This document shows, piece after piece, positions 28,768-35,881 of a stretch of 64,000 nt of DNA; positions within the stretch are counted from its first letter, which is position 1, and each line of letters starts with the position of its first letter. The notes below the pieces were generated by a model, which made no database searches, was not told the origin of the DNA, and worked only from the letters and a program-made list of their open reading frames with translations. Both the position numbers and the translations under genes were made by a program. This DNA is from Lachnospiraceae bacterium GAM79. Its GTDB lineage: Bacteria; Bacillota; Clostridia; Lachnospirales; Lachnospiraceae. The stretch is taken from assembly GCA_020735665.1 (NCBI GenBank), contig CP085928.1, positions 1,590,501 through 1,654,500 on the forward strand, in the 5' to 3' direction.

Positions 28768-29035
28768 TCCATTCTCTCTTTTCTTAATTAAACTGTCGCA
28801 GCCCTTACTATAGCACAGCTTGTTACCCGATTCAATTTTTATCCGATTTTTTTAAAAGATCTATATGCAACAGATACATACCTGCCAGACCTCGAAAACT
28901 TTAAATTAATGCTAAAATATATGAGATTATCATCAATCCATATATAATATTCAAAAAAATGAATACTGGGAAGCGGCTTAAAACCTTATAAAATCCGCTC
29001 TGTCAAAAAAAATATAAAAAAAATAAAATTTATTG
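28768..29035. other. AT-rich intergenic region before the tRNA cluster
   Basis: I see no ORF with a ribosome site and no strong hairpin. An A/T-rich tract (about 29000-29035) directly precedes the tRNA promoter and could act as an UP element. Confidence 0.4.
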
Positions 29036-29064
29036 TTGACATCAAGGGGGTGTTTATGTATAAT
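29036..29064 (+). promoter_or_regulatory. tRNA operon promoter
   Basis: TTGACA (29036-29041), a 17-bp spacer, TATAAT (29059-29064): a full consensus promoter, as expected for stable RNA. It is preceded by A/T-rich sequence and lies about 50 bp before tRNA-Pro. Confidence 0.92.
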
Positions 29065-29116
29065 ATGTCTTGCGTCAGAGATATGGCGAACATAAAAAAC
29101 GACAAACACTTTGTTC

Positions 29117-29191
29117 CGGGGTGTGGCTCAGCTTGGCTAGAGCGCTTGATTTGGGATCAAGAGGTCGCAGGTTCGAATCCTGTCACCCCGA
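29117..29191 (+). tRNA. tRNA-Pro (TGG)
   Basis: Acceptor CGGGGTG/CACCCCG with discriminator A, anticodon stem CTTGA/TCAAG around loop TTTGGGA, T-arm GGTTCGAATCC. The 3' CCA is not encoded. First gene of the cluster. Confidence 0.96.
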
Positions 29192-29230
29192 CTTAGATAA
29201 TCATAAATCTAAACACTGTTAAGCAATCAT

Positions 29231-29301
29231 GCGGGTGTAGTTCAATGGTAGAACACTAGCCTTCCAAGCTAGATACGTGGGTTCGATTCCCATCACCCGC
29301 T
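29231..29301 (+). tRNA. tRNA-Gly (TCC)
   Basis: Acceptor GCGGGTG/CACCCGC, anticodon stem CTAGC/GCTAG around CTTCCAA, T-loop GTTCGATTCC. CCA not encoded. Confidence 0.96.
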
Positions 29302-29339
29302 CTTTATTTTCGCTAATATTTATAGCGGGAATTTAAAAT

Positions 29340-29413
<74 letters not shown>

Positions 29414-29470
29414 TTTATTTGTTTCATTCTGTGGCACTACTGCTGTTCCATATGGATGTTTCACTTATAT

Positions 29471-29545
29471 GGTGGGTATGGCGCAGTTGGCTAGCGCGCC
29501 AGATTGTGGCTCTGGAGGCCGAGGGTTCGAGTCCCTCTATCCACC
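29471..29545 (+). tRNA. tRNA-His (GTG)
   Basis: Acceptor GTGGGTA/TATCCAC with an extra 5' G (G-1, 29471) opposite discriminator C, the identity element of tRNA-His. Anticodon stem CCAGA/TCTGG around TTGTGGC. Confidence 0.96.
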
Positions 29546-29576
29546 CTTTTCTTTATCGCATATTAAGCGATGCTTT

Positions 29577-29648
29577 TGGGTTATCGCCAAGCGGTAAGGC
29601 ACAGGACTTTGACTCCTGCATTCGCTGGTTCGAATCCAGCTAGCCCAG
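29577..29648 (+). tRNA. tRNA-Gln (TTG)
   Basis: Acceptor TGGGTTA/TAGCCCA, discriminator G, anticodon stem CAGGA/TCCTG around CTTTGAC, T-arm CTGGTTCGAATCCAG. The U1-A72 pair is typical of tRNA-Gln. Confidence 0.95.
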
Positions 29649-29667
29649 TCAAAAACTTAATTTATAT

Positions 29668-29740
29668 GGGCCATTAGCTCAGGCGGTAGAGCACTTGACT
29701 TTTAATCAAGTTGTCCGGGGTTCGAGTCCCCGATGGCTCA
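29668..29740 (+). tRNA. tRNA-Lys (TTT)
   Basis: Acceptor GGGCCAT/ATGGCTC, discriminator A, anticodon stem CTTGA/TCAAG around CTTTTAA, T-arm CGGGGTTCGAGTCCCCG. Last gene before the cluster's terminator. Confidence 0.96.
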
Positions 29741-29748
29741 TTAAAATT

Positions 29749-29777
29749 TCAGATATAATTTTATATCTGATTTTTTT
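29749..29777 (+). terminator. terminator of the six-tRNA operon
   Basis: TCAGATATAA and TTATATCTGA form a 10-bp stem with a 2-nt gap, followed by T7. It separates tRNA-Leu from the other six. Confidence 0.88.
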
Positions 29778-29816
29778 ATATCTACTCTTCTGTTCTTTAT
29801 ATATAGAAGAAACTCT

Positions 29817-29898
29817 GCGGATATGGCGGAATTGGCAGACGCGCTAGATTTAGGTTCTAGTGTCAACAGACGTGCAGGTTCAACTCCTGTTATCCGCA
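29817..29898 (+). tRNA. tRNA-Leu (TAG)
   Basis: Acceptor GCGGATA/TATCCGC, discriminator A, anticodon stem CTAGA/TCTAG around TTTAGGT, and the long variable arm (TGTCAACAGACG) of a class II tRNA. It lies after a terminator, so it probably has its own promoter in 29778-29810. Confidence 0.95.
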
Positions 29899-29900
29899 TC

Positions 29901-29935
29901 AAAAAAGGCAATCATAATCGATTGCCTTTTTCTTT
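29901..29935. terminator. terminator of tRNA-Leu (bidirectional)
   Basis: AAAAAAGGCAATC pairs with GATTGCCTTTTT around a 6-nt loop. It also follows the stop of the minus-strand GH31 gene. Confidence 0.9.
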
Positions 29936-29952
29936 TATCTGATATCCTGTTA

Positions 29953-31941
29953 CTAATTATTGAAAATTACACGGGACATCTTCAAATTACATTCTCTTGT
30001 AAATCCATCATCATCATACAACTGATAACTACTTCCCGCATACCCAAGTAACTGCAGCTTCTTCGTATCAATATCCGCAACACACTCGGCAAAGTCAGCA
30101 AGAGGAATGCATTTTCCTTTCCGAATAAATAAAATCACTTCATTCAATGGTACTTCTACAAAATGATGTCCTTTTTTCATCTCGGTCTGTTCAATATCAC
30201 CCTCAGCCTTGAAACGGACAAGCATCATATCCTCCGGCAGATAAACATATCTTCCGATTGCATTCTGTGTATATACCGGTGCAATCATGATCTCATTACC
30301 AAGCATAAGCTGGTCTTCTACATTTACCGCCATACGATCTTCCGGATATTCAAATGCAAGCGGTTTGAACATCATTTCATCATTTAAAGCAGCCTTCATA
30401 TATTCACTGTAAATATATGGAAGCAACCGATAACGAACACCTATGATATGTCTGAAATCTTCAATCTGCTCAAACTGATAGCACTCCTGCTCTCTTGTGC
30501 CAAGGCATGCATGATTACGCATCAGCGGTGTAAATACACCAAGTGCAAGCCATCTGAGCAAAAGATCTCTGGTCGTATTACAGCCAAATCCGCCCAGATC
30601 TGCTCCTGTATATAAGAAACCACACATATTTAATGATGGAAGCATTTTCAGATTCAATAGGATATGGGACCACCAGGATTTATTATCTCCGGTCCAGATA
30701 CCGCCATAACGATGCATTCCGATATAAGATGATCTGGAAAACAACAGGCATCTTTTCTCCGGGCAAATCTCTCGAAGTGCTTCACCTGCTGCCCGTGTCA
30801 TATTATAACCGAAAAGGTTATGTACCTGATCATGACGCACCATCTTTCCGTTCATATTATGATACATCGAAGCATAGTCTTTGGCATTATTAGCCAGATC
30901 TGCTACCATATCCCGGATTCCCCAGACATCATCCACGGATTCTTCTTTATCAATAAATTCCCGCATTGCCTCTTTCACTTCACAAACGCCTTCCGGTGTA
31001 TAAAAAATTGCCGGTTCGTTCATATCATTCCAGAAACCTTCAATCCCTGCATCTGTAAGAAGCTTATATTTCCCGCCAAACCATTTTCTCGCTTCCGGAT
31101 TCAATACATCCGGAAAATGTGTATATCCCGGCCATACAGCTGCAACAAAATCACTTCCGTCCTCTCTTTTACAGAAATAATTGTTTGCTACGCCTTCTTC
31201 ATACACATCATATCCTTCTTCGATCTTCACTCCCGCATCAATAATCGGGATCAAGCGTATATTTTCTTTTTTCAACTCTTCTACATATTCAGAAAAATCA
31301 CCAAATGCTTCATTTATCGTAAAGTCTTTATAATGATCCATATAATCGATATCCATGTATACCATATCGATCGGAATATGATTCTCCCTGTATTTCTTCA
31401 CAACATAAGCAAAATCTTCCGGTGTCTTATAGCCCCAACGGCTCTGTCCAAAACCAAAAGCAAACTTTGGAGCAATATAACTTTTTCCTATCATTTGTCT
31501 GAATTGTTTTACAATATCATATATACTTTCACCTGTGATCACATAGAGATCCAAATCTGCTTTATCGCAGAAAATATGAAGTTCGTCCATCTTAGTATAT
31601 CCGATATCAAATACCAGCGAAGACGGATAATCTATGTACAATCCAAATGTTCTCTCGCCGGATATAACAACAAAATTATGAGATGCATATAAAGAATAAA
31701 CATCCTCATGATGATTCGGAATATCTGTATTATTGCTTATATATTTATATCCTCTTTTGTTAATTCCACGATTTGCTTCACCAAGTCCATATACTGCATC
31801 CTCTGCTTTCATATCATAAAGAAATGAAAAGCCATTATCCAGATTTACTGTTCCAACTTCAGGCATACCTTCCGATGCCTCAAATGACGCAACAACCGAT
31901 TCTGTAAAAAACGGATTACCATATGTGTATTTTTTTATCAT
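29953..31941 (-). CDS. glycoside hydrolase family 31 (alpha-glucosidase type)
   Basis: A 662-residue retaining glycosidase with no signal peptide, so cytoplasmic. The catalytic barrel has FGQSRWGYKTPED, DMVYMDIDYMD, the nucleophile motif GFWNDMNEPAIF (Asp near residue 302) and GGIWTGDNKSWW holding the acid/base Asp (near 417), followed by a RNHACLGTREQE segment. These fit alpha-glucosidases or alpha-xylosidases of GH31; substrate choice cannot be settled by eye. ATG at 31941 is preferred to 31947 because of spacing to GAGG. It is a single gene with no sugar transporter next to it, so its substrate must enter by a system encoded elsewhere. Confidence 0.92.
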   Translation of the reverse strand: MIKKYTYGNPFFTESVVASFEASEGMPEVGTVNLDNGFSFLYDMKAEDAVYGLGEANRGINKRGYKYISNNTDIPNHHEDVYSLYASHNFVVISGERTFGLYIDYPSSLVFDIGYTKMDELHIFCDKADLDLYVITGESIYDIVKQFRQMIGKSYIAPKFAFGFGQSRWGYKTPEDFAYVVKKYRENHIPIDMVYMDIDYMDHYKDFTINEAFGDFSEYVEELKKENIRLIPIIDAGVKIEEGYDVYEEGVANNYFCKREDGSDFVAAVWPGYTHFPDVLNPEARKWFGGKYKLLTDAGIEGFWNDMNEPAIFYTPEGVCEVKEAMREFIDKEESVDDVWGIRDMVADLANNAKDYASMYHNMNGKMVRHDQVHNLFGYNMTRAAGEALREICPEKRCLLFSRSSYIGMHRYGGIWTGDNKSWWSHILLNLKMLPSLNMCGFLYTGADLGGFGCNTTRDLLLRWLALGVFTPLMRNHACLGTREQECYQFEQIEDFRHIIGVRYRLLPYIYSEYMKAALNDEMMFKPLAFEYPEDRMAVNVEDQLMLGNEIMIAPVYTQNAIGRYVYLPEDMMLVRFKAEGDIEQTEMKKGHHFVEVPLNEVILFIRKGKCIPLADFAECVADIDTKKLQLLGYAGSSYQLYDDDGFTRECNLKMSRVIFNN

Positions 31942-32170
31942 TCTCATTTCCTCTTTTCCATTTTATTTGGTATATAATTTATTATACCTGATAATGTTAT
32001 TATATTATCTGTCCATCCGTTTTTCTTACATTATTTTTATAAATTTGTTGCACAATATTGACTTATTCAATAATACACATATTTGGCGATACCATAGATC
32101 ACATCCGATGCACCCAGCTTTACTCCTGTGTATCATTAATTTCTTCCCCTCGTCATCTTATAACATAGAA

Positions 32171-32201
32171 TGGCAGGTAATCCGTTATAGACCACCTGCC
32201 A
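32171..32201. terminator. hairpin after niaR
   Basis: GGCAGGT and ACCTGCC arms with a 17-nt loop lie 8 bp beyond the niaR stop. The T-tract on the minus strand is weak. Confidence 0.5.
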
Positions 32202-32208
32202 TCCCGTG

Positions 32209-32757
32209 TTATTCACTTTTTTCCCAAAAATCAACCGGTTCGAAATCCAACAGTTTCGCAAGAAAACCACATTCCTCCAGATCCTTCTGAATATTATCCA
32301 GGATATCTTCTGAATCGGCCTGCACCGTATGATAATGGTAATTGTCGGTTATCTTAAGAAGCGGCGATGATTTTCCACTGCTCAAGGTCTTTACATATTC
32401 ATAAATATCTTTTCTGGTTTTTATGTTCATCGGAGCTTTTACAACTCCATAAATCTTATGGTATACAAATACATCCAGAATCCTGCCACCATTATCTACG
32501 ATGATCTGTAATTCTTTCTCTATCTCTTCCGCAGTATGACGCACCTTGAATATTCGTTCGCATTTTCCCGGCTTTAATAACACATATCCCCGGTTTGTTG
32601 AAACAATATTATTGTCAGCCGCACGAAGCAGGGCAATATCCTGTACGATCACCTGTCTGCTCACACTGAGTCGCTTCGCCATCTCCGCCCCCGCGATCGG
32701 CTCTTTACTCTTCGCAAGCATCGACAACAGTTTTTCCCGTCTTTCAACTCCTGTCAT
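32209..32757 (-). CDS. niaR: niacin-responsive transcriptional repressor NiaR
   Basis: A 182-residue repressor with an N-terminal winged helix (GAEMAKRLSVSRQVIVQDIA) and a C-terminal 3H domain, named for its three conserved His; here VYHKIYG and YHYHTV are visible. NiaR binds nicotinic acid and represses NAD synthesis and niacin uptake genes. GGGAGGAAG before ATG 32757 fixes the start. It follows nadB and nadC on the same strand, so it likely controls its own operon through the site upstream of nadB. Confidence 0.9.
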   Translation of the reverse strand: MTGVERREKLLSMLAKSKEPIAGAEMAKRLSVSRQVIVQDIALLRAADNNIVSTNRGYVLLKPGKCERIFKVRHTAEEIEKELQIIVDNGGRILDVFVYHKIYGVVKAPMNIKTRKDIYEYVKTLSSGKSSPLLKITDNYHYHTVQADSEDILDNIQKDLEECGFLAKLLDFEPVDFWEKSE

Positions 32758-32855
32758 GTTCTTCCTCCCAATCTTATCATCCATTAACCCATTCTATTTC
32801 TCATGTAAACCTTCCCTGCACCCAAAGGCACCAGAAATTTTGTTACAATATTCAG

Positions 32856-33710
32856 TTAGATTCTATGAAGATTTTTCAGAGAAATATCCATGATCGGAGC
32901 GGAATGTGTCAGTGCTCCACTTGATATATAATCAACACCAAGGTTCTTCAAGCGCTCGATATTTTCTGCTGTTACATTACCTGATACCTCGATCTCTGCC
33001 TTGCCATCTATGATGCCGATCGCTTCTTTTAACATTTCATCTGACATATTATCCAGCATGATAATATCCGCTCCGGCTTCAACAGCCTCCTTTACCATAT
33101 CCAGATTCTCAACCTCGACTTCGATCTTTCTGACAAACGGTGCATATTCCTTTGCCATACGGATTGCCTCTTTCACTCCGCCTGCTGCGCCTATATGGTT
33201 ATCCTTCAGAAGGACTCCGTCCGAAAGATTATATCTGTGATTATGCCCACCGCCGACACGAACTGCATATTTTTCAAAAATACGATTATTCGGGGTTGTC
33301 TTTCTGGTATCAAGCAACTGGATCTTGCTTCCTGCAAGAAGTCCTGCAACCTTATATGTGTACGTAGCAATACCGCTCATCCTCTGCAGATAATTCAGTG
33401 CTGTCCGTTCTCCCGATAACAATACACGGATATCCCCGGTTACAACTCCCATCAACTGTCCTGCCTTTACCTCATCGCCATCCTTGCAGTAGAGTTCTGT
33501 CAAGGTTGTATCATCTAATAATTCAAAGACTCTCTTAAACACCTGTAAACCACAGATGATTCCATCCTGCTTGCAGATTAACTCTACCTTTCCCATACAT
33601 GCCTCCGGCATAACGGAATTTGTTGATACATCCTCACTTGTAATATCTTCTTTTAATGCTCCAAGAATAAAAGGGTCTACATTTAATTTTAAAGTAATCT
33701 GATCGTACAT
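32856..33710 (-). CDS. nadC: quinolinate phosphoribosyltransferase (decarboxylating)
   Basis: A 284-residue enzyme converting quinolinate and PRPP to nicotinate mononucleotide. Motifs are LLSGERTALNYLQRMSGIAT, LDTRKTTPN, AVRVGGGHNHRYNLSDGVLLKDN (split here into RVGGGHNHRYNLSD and GVLLKDNH), and GVDYISSGALTHS near the end. AGGAGG lies 5 bases before ATG 33710. It lies between nadB (113 bp away) and niaR (98 bp away). Confidence 0.95.
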   Translation of the reverse strand: MYDQITLKLNVDPFILGALKEDITSEDVSTNSVMPEACMGKVELICKQDGIICGLQVFKRVFELLDDTTLTELYCKDGDEVKAGQLMGVVTGDIRVLLSGERTALNYLQRMSGIATYTYKVAGLLAGSKIQLLDTRKTTPNNRIFEKYAVRVGGGHNHRYNLSDGVLLKDNHIGAAGGVKEAIRMAKEYAPFVRKIEVEVENLDMVKEAVEAGADIIMLDNMSDEMLKEAIGIIDGKAEIEVSGNVTAENIERLKNLGVDYISSGALTHSAPIMDISLKNLHRI

Positions 33711-33823
33711 AATATCCTCCTGAATGATTCTTCTGTATTTCCTATCCGGTACTTACCGGCCGTATTTTTTCTGCAAATGATCCGGCATTTGTCGGTCATG
33801 CTTTTTCTGTAAACGTTTCGTTT

Positions 33824-35122
33824 CTATGCACTGTGCTTCTGAGCTTCTTCGTTTTCCCTTGCGATCTCAGCCTTAAGCAGCGCCTTATATTCTGCTGCCA
33901 GCTTCTTCTTATCTGTATAATCGTCTTCCCTGTAAGAGATTTCTTCTATCTTTGTCCGGTCGAACTGCTCAGTCATTTCCTTTGCTGCCCGCTTGGCAAA
34001 TACCAGACTCTCAAGAAGCGAATTGCTTGCCAGACGATTCTTGCCATGAACTCCGTTACATGCAGTCTCTCCGATCGCATATAACTGATCCATCGATGTC
34101 TTACTGGACAAATCCACCTTGATACCACCCATGAAATAATGCTGTGCCGGCACAACCGGTATGCATTCTGTATACACATCATATCCCATTTCTTTACAAT
34201 GCTCAACGATATTCGGGAAATGTTCTTCTAATTCTTTTCTATCAATCACAGTCATATCTTCCCAGACATAATCTGTCCCGTCCTTCTCCATTTGTTTGCG
34301 AATCTCGATCGTCAGCAGATCTCTCGGAAGAAGTTCATTTACAAACCGCTCATGATTCTTGTTATAGAGAAGCGCGCCCTCGCCACGAACTGACTCCGAG
34401 ATCAGAAAACTCCTGTCCTCCGGCTCTTTGCTGTATAATGTTGTCGGATGGATCTGGACATAGTTCACATGCTCTGTCTCAATCCCATGCTTTAATGCGA
34501 TTGCAACGGCATCTCCGGTTAGATGTCTGAAATTAGTCGAATGTCTGTAAATACCACCGATTCCTCCACAGGCAAGCATGGTATAGTTTGCCATGATCGG
34601 GAAGATCTTATCCTCCGCATCTCTTGCCACCACACCGTAACAGCAATTATCCTTACACAGGATATCCACCATGGTTACATGCTCGTAGATTGTCACATTC
34701 GGAAGCTTCTCTACATTGTGGAGCAGGGTACTCGTGATCTCTTTTCCTGTTACATCCTCATGGAAAATGATACGATGATGGCTATGTGCTCCTTCCTTTG
34801 TATAGCTAAGACTGCCATCCGGCTCCCGATGAAAGTCTGCCCCATACTTTACAAGGTCATTTACGATATCAACTGACGAACGTATCATCACCTCTACACT
34901 CTTTGGATCATTCTCATAATGCCCTGCCTTCATGGTATCTTCAAAATAACTGTCATAATCATCTTCTGATTTCAGCATACACATCCCCCCCTGTGCAAGG
35001 AAGGAATCACTGTGTTCTACGATATCCTTTGTTATGATCGTTATCTGTTTATCACCGGGGAGATTCAATGCTGCATATAAACCTGCGCATCCACTTCCCA
35101 CAATTAAAATATCTGTCTTCAT
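33824..35122 (-). CDS. nadB: L-aspartate oxidase
   Basis: A 432-residue flavoenzyme oxidising L-aspartate to iminoaspartate, first step of de novo NAD synthesis. It begins MKTDILIVGSGCAGLYAALN (FAD dinucleotide fold) and has SDSFLAQGGMC, AHSHHRIIFHEDVTGKEI, HPTTLYS, SESVRGEGALL and ASNSLLESLVF. The C-terminal part is shorter than E. coli NadB. The frame extends 29 codons upstream, but GGAG at 7 bases and the FAD fold place the start at 35122. No nadA (quinolinate synthase) lies beside it. Confidence 0.93.
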   Translation of the reverse strand: MKTDILIVGSGCAGLYAALNLPGDKQITIITKDIVEHSDSFLAQGGMCMLKSEDDYDSYFEDTMKAGHYENDPKSVEVMIRSSVDIVNDLVKYGADFHREPDGSLSYTKEGAHSHHRIIFHEDVTGKEITSTLLHNVEKLPNVTIYEHVTMVDILCKDNCCYGVVARDAEDKIFPIMANYTMLACGGIGGIYRHSTNFRHLTGDAVAIALKHGIETEHVNYVQIHPTTLYSKEPEDRSFLISESVRGEGALLYNKNHERFVNELLPRDLLTIEIRKQMEKDGTDYVWEDMTVIDRKELEEHFPNIVEHCKEMGYDVYTECIPVVPAQHYFMGGIKVDLSSKTSMDQLYAIGETACNGVHGKNRLASNSLLESLVFAKRAAKEMTEQFDRTKIEEISYREDDYTDKKKLAAEYKALLKAEIARENEEAQKHSA

Positions 35123-35180
35123 ATTGTTTCTCCAACTATATTTATTTGTTTTTTCTTCTTGTATAAAAAAGCGTTGCCTT

Positions 35181-35209
35181 AGTATAACACGTTCTGTCGT
35201 ACATGACAA
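35181..35209 (-). promoter_or_regulatory. nadB-nadC-niaR promoter with candidate NiaR operator
   Basis: On the minus strand TTGTCA (35204-35209), 17 bp, TATACT (35181-35186). The palindrome TGTCGTACATGACA (35195-35208) overlaps the -35 and spacer. An autorepressor gene at the operon's end makes NiaR the likely binder; the assignment is inference. Confidence 0.6.
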
Positions 35210-35400
35210 TATAGTATTTTACACCGCTTTACATGTGTCTTGTCAGCAGATAAAATGAAAGACAGCATTACTTATTATTCCGTAAGACGTTCGCACTCTA
35301 TTTTATCATTTTTGATTTAAACATTGATATCCTAATCTATGCTGTGACTACATTTTTTCACTACACAAAATTTCTCGCTGTAAACATTTAATGCCTAACA

Positions 35401-35453
35401 AAAAAGAACCGTCTGAATCAGATTTTAAATACTAATTCAAATGGTTCTTTTTA
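35401..35453. terminator. bidirectional terminator after the Asp-rich membrane protein
   Basis: AAAAAGAACC and GGTTCTTTTT arms with further TGAAT/ATTCA pairing inside. It lies 36 bp past the stop of the minus-strand gene at 35489. The rest of 35210-35488 is AT-rich with nothing recognised. Confidence 0.85.
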
Positions 35454-35488
35454 ATTCGTTAATTTTTGTTGATTCTGTCTGAGTGATC

Positions 35489-35785
35489 TTACTCAGCGTC
35501 TGCTACAGGCTCTGCTGCCGGTGCTTCTGCTGTCTCAGCAGGCTGCTCTGCCGGAGTCTCTTCCTCGTCGTCATCGTCATCATCGAAGAAGTCATCATCA
35601 AAATCATCGTCAAAATCATCATCAAAATCATCAAGAAAATCAGGTGTCAGGTATGAATATACTGCATATGCGATACCTGCGATTGCTGCTACAGCACCGA
35701 TGATCGCAAGGATTACAAATACAACACCTTTTGCCTTTTCTTCTGTTGGTTCACTTTTTACTAAGATTACATCATTATTTTTCAT
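35489..35785 (-). CDS. small single-pass membrane protein with an Asp-rich tail
   Basis: A 98-residue protein: a short N-terminus (MKNNDVILVKSEPTEEKAKG), one transmembrane helix (about 21-45, VVFVILAIIGAVAAIAGIAY), then an almost wholly acidic stretch (about 50-75) built from DDFD repeats with a D/E run, and an Ala/Pro/Glu-rich end. The repeats reflect a 12-bp DNA repeat (ATCATCAAAATC type on the plus strand). Similar helix-plus-acidic-tail proteins are widespread in Lachnospiraceae without known function. Charge could bind divalent cations. It has a terminator and looks like a single gene. Confidence 0.75.
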   Translation of the reverse strand: MKNNDVILVKSEPTEEKAKGVVFVILAIIGAVAAIAGIAYAVYSYLTPDFLDDFDDDFDDDFDDDFFDDDDDDEEETPAEQPAETAEAPAAEPVADAE

Positions 35786-35881
35786 TGTAAACTACCACCC
35801 TTTCATTTAGTTTCTGTATGCCGTCATTATAGCATACTCTTTTTTCTATTTCTATATTATCTTGGAATTATTATAATTTCT

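Noticed and set aside
30820-31692. 290-residue plus-strand frame opposite the GH31 gene
   Set aside because: Antisense shadow of a conserved enzyme gene; composition (I, H, Y, F rich) is typical of such shadows.
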